This document shows, in pieces, positions 1-8,963 of a stretch of DNA of 64,000 nt; position 1 is the stretch's first letter; every line of letters starts with the position of its first letter. Below the pieces are notes generated by a model that worked only from the letters and a program-made list of their open reading frames with translations, ran no database searches and had not been told where the DNA came from. This stretch comes from Streptomyces sp. NBC_01497 (lineage in GTDB: Bacteria; Actinomycetota; Actinomycetes; Streptomycetales; Streptomycetaceae), in the NCBI RefSeq assembly GCF_036250695.1, contig NZ_CP109427.1:1984001-2048000 (forward strand). Reading direction: 5' to 3'. A program made the translations under genes and the position numbers.

Positions 1-172
1 GGCGCTGGTTGTCCCTCAGGAGCTCTCGGCCGCCCTCGCGGGGGCCGAGGGGCCCGTCCTGCTGGTGGACGACATGGCGGAGAGCGGCTGGACGCTCACG
101 GTGGCCTCCCGGCTGCTGCGGTCGGCGGGCGCGCGCGGGGTGTTCCCTCTGGTGCTGGCCGTCCAGGCGTGA
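1..172 (+). CDS. RecQ-type helicase with phosphoribosyltransferase tail, C-terminal end (partial)
   Basis: Only the last 56 codons are present; the gene enters from the left edge and ends at TGA 170-172. The visible peptide contains VLLVDDMAESGWTLTVA, the acidic PRPP-binding signature of a type I phosphoribosyltransferase fold, followed by a typical closing helix and strand. In Streptomyces this tail is found at the C terminus of a RecQ-family ATP-dependent DNA helicase close to the rnhB region; the helicase part is outside the window, so that name rests on remembered synteny. A stand-alone phosphoribosyltransferase is the alternative. Confidence 0.6.
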   Translation, partial: ALVVPQELSAALAGAEGPVLLVDDMAESGWTLTVASRLLRSAGARGVFPLVLAVQA

Positions 173-398
173 CGTCGCCCGTGCTCTGCGCCGCCGCCTA
201 TCACCCGGGGCGACGAATATGGCACCCATAGAGGAACATTCCGGTCAGCGAACCCAATTGCTCGTTGCCGCATCACGGCGGGGAAGCGAGAATCGGTAGT
301 GCCTCCGCGTCTTCCCACTCGTGTCCCGAGTGGCTCTTTGCGGTGCGCCTCCTACTGGACCATGCCCGCCGCGTGGGCGCGTTTGCGAAGGGAGAATC

Positions 399-1025
399 GT
401 GACCTTCGGATTCGCTTCGTCCGCAGCCGCTCCGATCACCACGGGCGCGGGAGGGTCCAGCAGCCTGGGCCGGATCCTCGAACCCTCCGAGTGGGCCGCT
501 GCCGGCATTCCGTTGCTGCGCAGTCCCCGCGAGATCGTCGGCGGACTGCACAGCAGGCACGGCCCGGTACCGGGCACGGCCGTGGTGGCGGTGCTGGATC
601 CGGAGGAACGCCTCGTGGCCAGCGCCTCGTTCGCGCGCCGCGCCACGCACGCGGACGGCTGGGAGTTCCGCAACGCCCTCCTCGCGCACCTGCGCCGCGT
701 CATCCCGCACGACCTGCGGAGGCGTACGCCCGTACGTACCGCCGTCCTGCTCTACTGCCGCGACGGCGACGATCGGTGGACGGAGGAGGACGGGGCGTGG
801 ATGTGGGGCCTGCGGGACGCCTGCACGCTGCACGGCCTGCGCTGCGGCGCGTACATCACGCTGACGGGCTCCGGCTGGCAGGTACTCGGCGAGGGCCGGG
901 GCGGCCGCCGGCCCGACTCCCGGTCGGCCCCCATGGATCTGGCGTCCTCGGCGGAGCAGGACACCGCGCCGACACGCTCCGGCGGCGGCGCGGTCGCCGC
1001 GCTCAGCCGTACGGCGGCGCGCTGA
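399..1025 (+). CDS. Conserved actinobacterial protein of unknown function
   Basis: A 208-residue soluble protein with no signal peptide or membrane segment. I chose the GTG at 399 because a purine-rich AAGGGAGA lies just upstream and because the upstream in-frame extension looks non-coding. The body (about residues 60-160) has the feel of an alpha/beta enzyme fold, with a strand-rich stretch around GAYITLTGSGWQVLGEG, and the last 50 residues are low-complexity. I do not recognise the family with confidence. It converges on the next gene, with a hairpin between them. Confidence 0.7.
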   Translation: MTFGFASSAAAPITTGAGGSSSLGRILEPSEWAAAGIPLLRSPREIVGGLHSRHGPVPGTAVVAVLDPEERLVASASFARRATHADGWEFRNALLAHLRRVIPHDLRRRTPVRTAVLLYCRDGDDRWTEEDGAWMWGLRDACTLHGLRCGAYITLTGSGWQVLGEGRGGRRPDSRSAPMDLASSAEQDTAPTRSGGGAVAALSRTAAR

Positions 1026-1119
1026 GCGCCGCCCGCTGAACACCCGGCATCCGCCGGCCGTGGTGACGCGGGCGCGGCGGCGCGGTCCGTGTGCCGCCGT
1101 CGTACGGACGACCCGGCCG

Positions 1120-1139
1120 CCGGCCCTGTCCGGGGCCGG
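1120..1139. terminator. Hairpin between convergent genes
   Basis: A 7-bp CCGGCCC/GGGCCGG stem with a 6-nt loop sits between two convergent genes (stops at 1025 and 1160). It has no U-tract, as is usual in Streptomyces, and could serve both strands. Confidence 0.5.
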
Positions 1140-1159
1140 CCGACCGGGTCACCCGCGGC

Positions 1160-1801
1160 TCAGACGCCCGCGCCGAGGACCGCGTTGATCCGCTGCGGGT
1201 CACCGCACACGATGAGCAGCGCCGAGGCGCGCTCGCGTGCCACGGGGAGCACCCGCGCGGTGTCTTCTTCCGCTCCGTTGGCGGCGACGACGACCACGGG
1301 ACGGGACTTCGCCCGCTCCACGGCGGCGCCGTCGGCGAAGAACACGTCCTCCCCGGCGTCCTGCTGCGCCCAGTACGACGCTTCGCCGAAGGACAGTTCG
1401 TGCGTCGCCCACGGGTGCTGCTCACCGGTGGTGAGCAGCAGGACGTCACCGGGCGCGCGGCCCGAGTCGAGCAGCGCGTCGACCGCCTCTTCGGCGGCGG
1501 CGAGTGCTCCGTCCCGCGCGGCGGGGACGACCTGGATCTTGGGTGCTGTGGCGGCCGCGTTCCGCGCGGGCGCCTTCGGCTGACCTGCGGGCCCGTGCGA
1601 GCGCTGCGCCGGCGGCGCGGCAGGCCTCGCGGGACCCGGGCCCGGACGTCCGGGCCTCGGAGTGGCCGCCGTTCGCGGCCCGGGGACGGGACGCGGACCG
1701 GGTACGGGACGAGGGTTCGGCGCGGTGTGGCCTGCGGCCGGGGTCGCGCTGGGACCCTGGGCTCTCTCGTGAATCTGAGGCTCCTCGGGGGTGAGAGGCA
1801 T
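1160..1801 (-). CDS. Conserved hypothetical protein with Pro/Ala-rich N terminus
   Basis: 213 residues if it starts at the ATG at 1801. Residues 1-90 are a Pro/Arg/Gly-rich, probably disordered, segment. The C-terminal 120 residues form a compact domain with alternating strands and helices (DVLLLTTGEQHPWATHE, then SRPVVVVAANGAEEDTARV). The C-terminal part faintly resembles the last domain of UvrD-type helicases but has no Walker motifs, so I assign no function. A start at 1900 would add an unconvincing His/Arg-rich extension. Confidence 0.65.
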   Translation of the reverse strand: MPLTPEEPQIHERAQGPSATPAAGHTAPNPRPVPGPRPVPGPRTAATPRPGRPGPGPARPAAPPAQRSHGPAGQPKAPARNAAATAPKIQVVPAARDGALAAAEEAVDALLDSGRAPGDVLLLTTGEQHPWATHELSFGEASYWAQQDAGEDVFFADGAAVERAKSRPVVVVAANGAEEDTARVLPVARERASALLIVCGDPQRINAVLGAGV

Positions 1802-1928
1802 GACTGGATGTCTATCAAACGCCGACCTGGAGAGCGTCGGCGGGTGGGCACATTTGTGCCTATGTCTCCGGCTGTACCCATGTCTGTGGCCGTAAGGCAC
1901 ACGAAAACGGGAGGCTTTGTCGGAAGTT

Positions 1929-2639
1929 TCAGAAATCGAGACCGAGTTGGACCCCGTCCTCGCTTGCGGCCGTATCCGCCCGGATGCGGGTCTTCTTCAG
2001 ATGGCGCCACCGGGGCAGCGCGTCGAGGTAGGACCAGGACACCCTGTGGTGGGGTGTCGGCCCCCATTCCTCCAGCGCGGCCCTGTGCACCGGCGAGGGG
2101 TAACCGGCGTTGGCGTCGAAGGCGAACGGCGTGTACTCGGCGGCCGTGGCCCCGAGTTCGGCCATCATCGCGTCCCTGCGGACCTTGGCGAGCACGGACG
2201 CGGCCGCCACGGACACACAGGACTGGTCGCCCTTGATGACCGTGCGGACGCGCCAGGGCCCACCCAAGTAGTTGTGGTTGCCGTCGAGTATCACCGCGTC
2301 CGGGACGAGCGGCAGCCCCTCCAGGGCGCGTACGGCCGCGAGCCGGAGGGCCTCCGTCATCCCGAGGTCGTCGATCTCCTCGGGCGACGCGTGTCCGAGC
2401 GCGTGGCAGGTGACCCACTCGTCGAGTACGACGGCGAGTTCACCGCGGCGCTTGGGCGTCAGGAGCTTGGAGTCGGTGAGTCCGAGCGGCGGCCTGCGGA
2501 GCCCGGTGACGGCGGCACACACCGTGACGGGCCCCGCCCACGCGCCACGGCCGACCTCGTCGATACCCGCTACGGTCTTCGCGCCCGTGGTGGCGCGGAG
2601 CGAGCGCTCGACGGTGTGCGTGGGTGCTTCGTACGGCAT
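1929..2639 (-). CDS. rnhB: Ribonuclease HII
   Basis: 236 residues, normal for RNase HII, which nicks the RNA strand of RNA-DNA hybrids and removes misincorporated ribonucleotides. The signature [14 protein letters not shown] supplies the first two catalytic acids (D27, E28); the later AVILDGNHN and the [14 protein letters not shown] block supply the remaining acid and the substrate-binding Lys/Arg. Start chosen at ATG 2639, the first Met before the conserved fold. Cytoplasmic, Mn/Mg dependent. It lies beside two conserved unknowns in an order typical of Streptomyces. Confidence 0.95.
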   Translation of the reverse strand: MPYEAPTHTVERSLRATTGAKTVAGIDEVGRGAWAGPVTVCAAVTGLRRPPLGLTDSKLLTPKRRGELAVVLDEWVTCHALGHASPEEIDDLGMTEALRLAAVRALEGLPLVPDAVILDGNHNYLGGPWRVRTVIKGDQSCVSVAAASVLAKVRRDAMMAELGATAAEYTPFAFDANAGYPSPVHRAALEEWGPTPHHRVSWSYLDALPRWRHLKKTRIRADTAASEDGVQLGLDF

Positions 2640-2977
2640 GGCGCCAGCAAGCGTACGCCGCGCGGTCCGACCACGACAGCCGGGGTCCCGATACCCGTCT
2701 CGTCGCGGCGCCCGAGGGGCGGGCCGACGGGTGGCGCCGGCGCCCCGAAGTGGCCTACGCGCGGCGCCGGTCGGGCACGTGGGCCGCTCGGAGGGGACCG
2801 CCCGGAGGGCGTCACGGGCGGACCGCCCGGACAGCAGCGCGGGCAGGCGCGGGCACGCGGCCGCGGACGGCACGCGGGCGGGCGCGTACGAGTCGCGTTC
2901 GGCACCGCGGGAGGGCGCCGACAGCGCGGGGCGGCAGGGCACCGGCGCGGAGGCCGGCTCCCGCGGAGGACGGGGCC
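2640..2977. other. Intergenic stretch, no gene seen
   Basis: About 340 bases of very GC-rich sequence between the start of rnhB and the stop of the glycohydrolase gene. Open frames here are Pro/Arg/Gly compositional artefacts. It presumably holds the rnhB promoter, but I see no clear -10/-35 pair. Confidence 0.5.
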
Positions 2978-3937
2978 TCAGTCCGCCGTCAGCCACTCCG
3001 GCAGCGGTTCCGTCCGAGCGGTCCACTCCTTCGGCGGGGCGCCGGAGCGCGAGGACGCGACGACTCCGCCGAAGATCGCGCAGGTCGTGTCGACGTCTCC
3101 GCCCGCCCGCGCGGTCGTCCAGAACCCGCCCTCGAAGTCGCCGAGGGCGCGCGCCGCCGACCACAGCGCGAACGGCACGGTGTCGTGGGCGCTGGTGCGC
3201 CGGCCGCAGCCGAGTACGGCGGCGACCGTGCCGGGGTCGTCGTAGTCGAGCATGTCGCGCGCCCTGCGCAGCCCCGCGCCGACCGCGCTGCGTGGAACCA
3301 GCGCGATGACAGCGTCGAGGAGTTCCGCCGGGGCGGGCGGCCTCGCCGGATCGGCTGCCAGCGCGGCGGCCGCGGCCACCGCCATCGCTCCGGCGACGGC
3401 CTCCCGGTGCTGGTGGGTGGTGTACGCGGAGATCTCCGCCTGGTGGGTGGCCTGCTCGGGGTCGTCCGCGTACCAGGCGCCGAGCGGGGCGATCCGCATG
3501 GCGGCGCCGTTGCCCCAGGAGCCCTGCCCGTCGAACAGTCCGGCCGCCAGCTCCCGCCAGTCACCGCCCTCCCGGATCAGGCGCAGCATGCGGTTCACGG
3601 CGGGGCCGTAACCCCGGTCGAAATCGTGGTGCTCGGCGAAGGAGTGCGCGAGGGCGTCCTGGTCGATGCGGCCGTGTGCGGCGAGCACGGCCAGGACGGA
3701 GGCTGCCATCTCGGTGTCGTCCGTCCACTGCCAGGTCCCGGGCGGGGTGTCGCCCGTCCTCAGCAGCGGATAGTTCTCGGGCACGAAGAACTGGGAACCG
3801 AGGGCGTCTCCCACGGACAGGCCCCGAAGGGACCTCAGCGCGCGGGCGTGGCGGATCCCGGGGGCGGTGGGTGCGCCGGGCCGGGTCGTCGGCGGTGGTG
3901 TAGGACGGGGGCGGGGGTCAGTGGAATCAGCGGTCAT
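2978..3937 (-). CDS. ADP-ribosylglycohydrolase family protein
   Basis: 319 residues. It carries the family's metal-binding signatures: WTDDTEMA at residues 71-78 (the DD pair binds the first Mg2+) and [13 protein letters not shown] near residue 285 (second metal site), with the early [12 protein letters not shown] motif. These enzymes hydrolyse the bond between ADP-ribose and its target (protein residues, or O-acetyl-ADP-ribose). The N-terminal 27 residues are Pro/Thr-rich and probably disordered. Which ADP-ribosylated substrate it acts on cannot be read from the sequence. Confidence 0.9.
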   Translation of the reverse strand: MTADSTDPRPRPTPPPTTRPGAPTAPGIRHARALRSLRGLSVGDALGSQFFVPENYPLLRTGDTPPGTWQWTDDTEMAASVLAVLAAHGRIDQDALAHSFAEHHDFDRGYGPAVNRMLRLIREGGDWRELAAGLFDGQGSWGNGAAMRIAPLGAWYADDPEQATHQAEISAYTTHQHREAVAGAMAVAAAAALAADPARPPAPAELLDAVIALVPRSAVGAGLRRARDMLDYDDPGTVAAVLGCGRRTSAHDTVPFALWSAARALGDFEGGFWTTARAGGDVDTTCAIFGGVVASSRSGAPPKEWTARTEPLPEWLTAD

Positions 3938-4137
3938 CGCCCTGCCAATCTAACGGGCCGCACCGACAGTCGCCGGTCCGCGGCGCCCCGCGCTCCCCGC
4001 TCCCGGCGCCTGGGCGGGACCGGCACCGCGGCACGGGCCCACGCGGCGCGGCAGATACATCCGGCACACACGGCACCACCGGCGCACGCGTCATGGCTGA
4101 TACACGCTTCACAGTCCGACACACGCGCCATGGCCTG

Positions 4138-4380
4138 CACACGCTCCTCAGCCCGGCACACCCGTACCAGCTGGCACACGCTCCTCAGCCCGGCACACCC
4201 GTACCAGCTGACACACGCTCCTCACCCGGCACGCGCGGCATGCCCGGCACGCGCGCGGCATGCCCGGTACGCACGGCACGCCCGGTACACGCCCCTCACC
4301 CGGCGGGCGCGGCACACGCGGTACGCCCGGTACACGCTCCTCACCCGGCACACGCGGTGCACGCGGTGCACGCGGCTCCG
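4138..4380. repeat. Degenerate tandem repeat array of about 37-bp units in a 545-bp gene-free gap
   Basis: The gap 3938-4482 contains no credible gene. From 4138 two near-identical 37-bp units (4138-4174 and 4175-4211) each begin CACACGCTCCTCAGCCCGGC; from 4212 the array continues with shorter, diverged units built on CTCACCCGGCACGCGCGGCA, then CCCGGTACACGC and finally CACGCGGTG copies to about 4375. The array lies downstream of the histidine phosphatase gene. Both strands are open through it only because of composition. Confidence 0.85.
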
Positions 4381-4482
4381 GGCAGAGCGCGGCGGCGCGC
4401 TCGCGCGGCAGGCGTGGGGCAGGTCGCCTACATGGGGCAGGTCGCCTGCGGGGCCGCGCCGGGAGCCACTTCGCGGGGAGGG

Positions 4483-5139
4483 TCAGGCGACGTCGTACCG
4501 TTCCGGTTCGCGCCACTTGGCGAACGGCTGGTCCAGCGCGTACTTGCCGTCCTCCCCGAGCACCAGGGTCCTGGTCTCGGCGTTGTCCGGGTTCGCCAGC
4601 GCCTCGAACTCCGCGACCGACCAGTGGAACCAGCGCATGCAGAACAGCCGCATCGTCAGGCCGTGCGTGACGATCAGCACGTTCGGCGGGGAGTCGGGTT
4701 CCTCGAACCCCCGGTGCAGGCTTTCGAGGAACGCTCCGACCCGGTCGTACACATCGGCGCCCGACTCTCCCTGCGCGAAGCGGTAGAAGAAGTGCCCGTA
4801 GGTGTCCCGGAACGTCTTCTGGCGCCGCACGTCCTCCCGCTTCTGCCAGTTCCCCCAGTCCTGCTCGCGCAGTCTGGGCTCCTCCCTGACCCGGACCAGG
4901 TCCGAGTCGAGCCCGAAGGCCCGCAGGGTCTGATGGGTGCGCCGGTAGGGGGACACGTAGACGCTGACGCGCTCACGCCCGAACTCGGCACGCAGCCGTT
5001 TGCCCGTCTCCTCGGCCTGGGACTCTCCGCGCTCGGTCAGCCCCAGGGCGTGGTCGGGGACGCGCTCGTACACCGAGTCGTCGGCGTTGCCGTCCGACTC
5101 GCCGTGCCGGACGAGGACGATACGTCTGGGTTTTGCCAT
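4483..5139 (-). CDS. Histidine phosphatase family protein (phosphoglycerate mutase-like)
   Basis: 218 residues. The catalytic LVRHGESDGN (R11, H12) is at the N terminus, followed by a YVSPYRRTHQT segment and, near residue 165, VLIVTHGLTMRLF with the second catalytic His. The core EQDWGNWQ motif is typical of the branch of broad-specificity phosphatases. The mechanism is transfer of phosphate to the first His, then hydrolysis; the substrate is unknown. The start at 5139 places Met directly before the first strand. Confidence 0.88.
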   Translation of the reverse strand: MAKPRRIVLVRHGESDGNADDSVYERVPDHALGLTERGESQAEETGKRLRAEFGRERVSVYVSPYRRTHQTLRAFGLDSDLVRVREEPRLREQDWGNWQKREDVRRQKTFRDTYGHFFYRFAQGESGADVYDRVGAFLESLHRGFEEPDSPPNVLIVTHGLTMRLFCMRWFHWSVAEFEALANPDNAETRTLVLGEDGKYALDQPFAKWREPERYDVA

Positions 5140-5304
5140 GTCATCGACCCTAAGGGCGCCGAATGGCTCTTGCCGCGCCGCCCCTGCCGCGTGCCCCGGG
5201 GCCTGCCCCTGCCTCTGCACCCGCACCCGCACCCGCACTGTCCCCGCATGCGCCCGTCCCGCTCCGCTCCCGCGGCGCGTCACCCGGCCCTTCGGACCCG
5301 GGGC

Positions 5305-5910
5305 TCACACCGTCCAGGACGGTTCGAGATCGACGATGTCCCCCGCCAGCGCCGCGACGTCGGTGGCCGTCTGTGCGCGCAGGGTCAGCCGCTCCACCCG
5401 TTCGACGCGGTACTTGCCGTGCTCGGCGGCCGACTGCCACATCGACAGCACCAGGAACTCGTTGCCGGGGGCGTCACCGAACAGGCCGCGGATCATTCCC
5501 GGGGAGCCCGCCATGGCGGGGTTCCACACCTTCTCCTGCATGAGCGCGAAGTGCTCGACGCGCTCCTCGTGCACCCTGCTGTGCGCGATGCGCACGACGT
5601 CCGCGTCGGTGAAGCGCGGCTCGAAGCCGGTCTTCACGTCGAAGCGGTGATCGAACAGTTTGACCTGACCGTCCTTGAACGTGCCCGACTGTGTGGAGGC
5701 GAGCCGGTCGTGGGAGCGTGCCATGAACGAGTCGTAGAACGCGCGGCTCTCCCAGAACGCGAACACGTGGGCCACACCGGGACGTATCCTGCTCCATCCC
5801 CCGCCCTGCCCCCGGAACCCCGGCTCACCGAGCAACCCCGCCCACTTCCGCTGCCCGCGTTCGAATCCTCGACGGTCGACCACAGTGCAGTGAGTCCACT
5901 TGACCAGCAC
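5305..5910 (-). CDS. YdbC/DUF4937-like dimeric alpha-beta barrel protein
   Basis: 201 residues starting at GTG 5910. The sequence opens MLVKWTHCTVVDRRGF and contains two ferredoxin-like halves, each with a strand-helix unit; FLVLSMWQSAAEHGKYRVERVERL is the characteristic second-half block shared with antibiotic-biosynthesis-monooxygenase-like folds. I recognise this as the YdbC/DUF4937 type from memory. No catalytic residue can be named. The ribosome-binding site before the GTG is weak. It is divergent from the TerD-family gene downstream. Confidence 0.7.
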   Translation of the reverse strand: MLVKWTHCTVVDRRGFERGQRKWAGLLGEPGFRGQGGGWSRIRPGVAHVFAFWESRAFYDSFMARSHDRLASTQSGTFKDGQVKLFDHRFDVKTGFEPRFTDADVVRIAHSRVHEERVEHFALMQEKVWNPAMAGSPGMIRGLFGDAPGNEFLVLSMWQSAAEHGKYRVERVERLTLRAQTATDVAALAGDIVDLEPSWTV

Positions 5911-6046
5911 CGCGCCATCGTACGGCCCAGGACGTGGCGCCGGTCACGATCCGGGCCTCATGGCCCGTTGTCGGTGGTGCGGTCTAGCCTTGTCGCCGAG
6001 GGTCGGACATCGGCAGAGCCGACCCCTTCACGGGGAGGGGACACCG

Positions 6047-6574
6047 GTGCCAAGCGCCAACAAGGGGCTGTCGAAAGTCGAGGTCATGCTGAAGTGGGAC
6101 CCCAGCCCGATGGGGGCGCCCGACCACGATCTCGACCTGATCGCCGGCACGTTCACCGCGGACGCCCCCCACGGCCCGCCCGCGTATCTGGTCCACTTCG
6201 ACAGCCGCTCGCCCGATGGCACGATCACGCTGAACCGCGACAGCAGGACGGGCCAGGGACTGGGCACCGACGAGGAGATGACCCTCGAACTGGACCGGCT
6301 CGGCGACGCGTACACCCGCGTCCTCGTCGGCGTCGCGATCCAGCAGGGTGAAGGCGAACTGACGTTCGGCGCCATAGCGCAACCGCACGCGCGGGTCGTC
6401 GAGGACCGGGACGAGCTGGGGCAATACGACTTCTCCGAGGTGTCCGGGGCGACGGCGACGACGCTCGCCGAGTTCTTCAGGGAACCGCGCGGGGTGTGGC
6501 AGTTCCGGCGCTACGTGCACGGTTTCGAGCAGGTCGACGCGCAGACCTTCGGGCAGCGGATGGGCGAGGCCTGA
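6047..6574 (+). CDS. TerD family protein
   Basis: 175 residues from GTG 6047, preceded by GGGGAGGGG at good spacing. The opening NKGLSKVEVMLKWDPSP and the following DLDLIAGTF match the calcium-binding beta-sandwich of the TerD/TerZ stress proteins; acidic residues around the first loops would bind Ca2+. It is somewhat shorter and more divergent than the usual 190-residue TerD. Members are linked to tellurite resistance, chemical stress and development in Streptomyces; here there is no ter operon around it, so the specific role is open. Confidence 0.82.
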   Translation: MPSANKGLSKVEVMLKWDPSPMGAPDHDLDLIAGTFTADAPHGPPAYLVHFDSRSPDGTITLNRDSRTGQGLGTDEEMTLELDRLGDAYTRVLVGVAIQQGEGELTFGAIAQPHARVVEDRDELGQYDFSEVSGATATTLAEFFREPRGVWQFRRYVHGFEQVDAQTFGQRMGEA

Positions 6575-6623
6575 CCGCACCTGCCGCATCCCGACCGGCC
6601 CGACAGCCCTGGCGTGCACGGCG

Positions 6624-6642
6624 GGTGGCGCTCCGCGCCACC
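6624..6642. terminator. Hairpin between the convergent TerD and TetR genes
   Basis: GGTGGCG pairs with CGCCACC across a 5-nt loop, in the gap between a plus-strand stop at 6574 and a minus-strand stop at 6742. No U-tract. Confidence 0.45.
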
Positions 6643-6741
6643 GCTGCCGCCCGCGTCCCCGCGCGGCAGCGGTGGGTCGAAGGGCCGGCCGGCGCCGCCT
6701 GCGGGCCACCACGCGACGCACGGCCGAGGGCGGCCCTCGCG

Positions 6742-7542
6742 TCAGTTGCCTCCGGACGACGCACCGGATCCGGCCGTCGGCGCCTCGCGCCCGGCCGCTC
6801 CGGGCGTTTTCCGCCGTTCCCTCACGAGGAGTTCGACGCCGTCGAGGATGCGGGCGAGCCCGAAGTCGAGCGCCTGACTCTGTGAGCCGTGCCGGGCCGC
6901 CGACGCAAACGCCTCGGTGAGCGCGGGGAATTGCTCCTGGCGGTCGGCCAGCAGCGGAGCGATCCCGGCAGCCATGGCTTCCTCGGTGCCGGCGTCGGGC
7001 GTGGCGGCGCCCTGCTGCGCGATGGCCCGTACGTGCCCGACGAGTGTCACCGCCACGTCCAGCTTCTCGCCGCCGTCGAGCCCGCAGTCCGCGAGCGCCG
7101 CCACGGCCCACTCCATCCAGCCGAGTTCGTGCGGGCCCACCGGCCGGGCGCCGACCGCCGCGTCCACCGCCCAGGGATGCCGGGCGAACCGCTCGTACAA
7201 CCGGCGTGCCCACGCGTCGAGCCGGGGCCGCCATGCGCCGTCCGCCGGGTCCGGCTCCGGCGGCGCCCCGATGGCCGCCTCGATCATGAGCGCGACAAGT
7301 TCCTCCTTGCCGGGCACATACCGGTAGAGGGCCATCTTCGTGACGCCGAGGTCGGCGGCGGCCCGCTGCATCGTCAGGGAGGTGAGCCCGTCGGCGTCGG
7401 CGATTCCCACGCCCGAGCGCGCGATGGCGTCGAGTGTCAGCGTCGGGCGCGGCCCGCGCCGGCCGGTGGCCCCGGCCGTCCCCCAGAGCAGTGCGAGGGC
7501 CGCGGACCGGTGCTCACCGTCCGTACCGCCGGTCTTCGCCAT
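6742..7542 (-). CDS. TetR family transcriptional regulator
   Basis: 266 residues. The N-terminal helix-turn-helix (about residues 35-85) reads LTLDAIARSGVGIADADGL...VTKMALYRYVPGKEELV, the standard TetR DNA-binding block; the rest is an all-helical ligand/dimerisation domain of the TetR_C type. It is divergent from an FAD monooxygenase gene, with a palindrome in the shared promoter, so it very likely represses itself and that gene and is released by a substrate of the enzyme. Start 7542 has GGAAG upstream; an alternative ATG at 7583 would add 14 residues. Confidence 0.92.
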   Translation of the reverse strand: MAKTGGTDGEHRSAALALLWGTAGATGRRGPRPTLTLDAIARSGVGIADADGLTSLTMQRAAADLGVTKMALYRYVPGKEELVALMIEAAIGAPPEPDPADGAWRPRLDAWARRLYERFARHPWAVDAAVGARPVGPHELGWMEWAVAALADCGLDGGEKLDVAVTLVGHVRAIAQQGAATPDAGTEEAMAAGIAPLLADRQEQFPALTEAFASAARHGSQSQALDFGLARILDGVELLVRERRKTPGAAGREAPTAGSGASSGGN

Positions 7543-7586
7543 GTCCGCTTCCGTCCGCTCGTCCAGGGCACTTGCCCCCCCCATAA

Positions 7587-7627
7587 AACTGCGTCTACCG
7601 TACACCGTGTCCAACGGACACAGTTTT
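7587..7627. promoter_or_regulatory. Divergent promoter with palindromic operator (probable TetR site)
   Basis: The 15-bp element GTGTCCAACGGACAC (7607-7621) is a perfect inverted repeat with 6-bp arms. AAAACTG at 7587 and CAGTTTT at 7621-7627 form a second, wider inverted pair. The site lies between the regulator and the monooxygenase start codons, where a TetR dimer would block both promoters. Confidence 0.65.
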
Positions 7628-7662
7628 GGTGCGCGGCTCGCACCTCCGACAGGAGGCTCCCC

Positions 7663-8880
7663 ATGACCGGACCATCCACCCGCGGGACATCCACCCGCAC
7701 GCCCCCGCTGCGCGGCCGGCACGTCCTGATCTCCGGCGCGGGCATCGCCGGGCCGGCCCTCGCCCACTGGCTCCTGCACCATGGTGCGGACGTCACCGTG
7801 GTCGAGACGGCCACCGCCCTGCGCGGCGGCGGCTTCGCCGTCGACTTCCGCGGGCCCGCGCACCTCGGTGTGCTGGAGCGGATGGGCGTCCTGGACGAAC
7901 TGCGCGCCCTGCAGACGCACGGCGGCGCGATGCGCTGCGTGGACGCCCGGGGCCGTGAGATCTTCACCCTCCCCGCCGAGTTCGCGGGCGGCGAGATCGA
8001 GGTGCTCCGCCGCGACCTGTCCCGCGTCCTGTACGAACGCGGCGCGGAGCGCGCCTCGTACATCTTCGGGGACACCGTCACCGATCTGAACGAGACGGCG
8101 GACGGGGTGCGCGCCGACTTCGCCCGGTCCCCGTCGCGCACGTTCGACCTGGTGGTCGGCGCCGACGGACTGCACTCACGGGTACGGAGCATCGTCTTCG
8201 GCGAGGAAGGCCGGTTCGTACGCCATCTCGGTCACTTCCTCGCGGGCTGGGACCTCCCCAACGACGCGGGATGGACCAGCACGGCCGAGCAGTTCAACGT
8301 TCCCGGCCGAATGGCCTCCGGCGCGGCAGACGCGCGCGATCAGGGCCGGGCCGGCGCGTTCCTCGTCTTCACGGGCCCGCCCTCCCTCCACGACTGGCAC
8401 GACACGGAGGCCCACAAAGCGCTGGTCAAGCAGGCGTTCGACGGCCTGCCGTGGCGCGTCCCGCAGCTGTTGTCGACGCTGGACGGCGCACCGGAGCTGT
8501 ACTTCGACTCGATCAGCCGCGTCACGGTGCCCCACTGGACCTCGGGCCGCGTCGCCCTCCTCGGCGACGCGGCATGGGGCGTCACGCTCGGCGGCATGGG
8601 GGTCGGTACGGGCCTCGTCGGCGCGTACGTACTGGCCGGAGAGCTGGCGGCCGCACGCGGCGACCACCGCGTCGCGCTGCCGGCGTACGAGGAGCGCCTG
8701 CGGCGCTACGCGGCGCGCTGGCAACGGGGCGCCAACCCCGGGGAGTTCCTCGCCCCGTCCACCGCGACCCGCCTGCGCGTGCGGAACGCGATGTTCCGCA
8801 CGTCCGTGGTCAGACGGCTGCTGCTGGCCGGCACGTCGTCCCTGGCCGCGAACATCGACCTGCCGTCCTACGGCAGCTGA
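7663..8880 (+). CDS. FAD-dependent monooxygenase (TetX/PHBH-like)
   Basis: 405 residues; ATG 7663 follows a strong AGGAGG. The FAD-binding GAGIAGPALAHWL (residues 25-37), the DG motif VVGADGLHSRVRS in the middle and GRVALLGDAAWGVTLGGMGVG near residue 300 (GD motif binding the FAD ribityl chain) define a class A flavoprotein hydroxylase. Such enzymes hydroxylate aromatic or polyketide substrates with NAD(P)H and O2, and some inactivate drugs such as tetracyclines. Control by the divergent TetR regulator suggests a detoxification or secondary-metabolite role; the substrate is unknown. Confidence 0.9.
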   Translation: MTGPSTRGTSTRTPPLRGRHVLISGAGIAGPALAHWLLHHGADVTVVETATALRGGGFAVDFRGPAHLGVLERMGVLDELRALQTHGGAMRCVDARGREIFTLPAEFAGGEIEVLRRDLSRVLYERGAERASYIFGDTVTDLNETADGVRADFARSPSRTFDLVVGADGLHSRVRSIVFGEEGRFVRHLGHFLAGWDLPNDAGWTSTAEQFNVPGRMASGAADARDQGRAGAFLVFTGPPSLHDWHDTEAHKALVKQAFDGLPWRVPQLLSTLDGAPELYFDSISRVTVPHWTSGRVALLGDAAWGVTLGGMGVGTGLVGAYVLAGELAAARGDHRVALPAYEERLRRYAARWQRGANPGEFLAPSTATRLRVRNAMFRTSVVRRLLLAGTSSLAANIDLPSYGS

Positions 8881-8963
8881 AGGCGGCGCCCCCCGCGTCC
8901 CCACGAGCGTCGGGGCGGCCCCCGCCGAGCGCGCCCGCGACGTCACCGCGAACGGCACCCCCG

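Noticed and set aside
2570..2905. Minus-strand frame upstream of rnhB as a gene
   Set aside because: Pro/Arg-rich with no start context and overlapping the rnhB N terminus.
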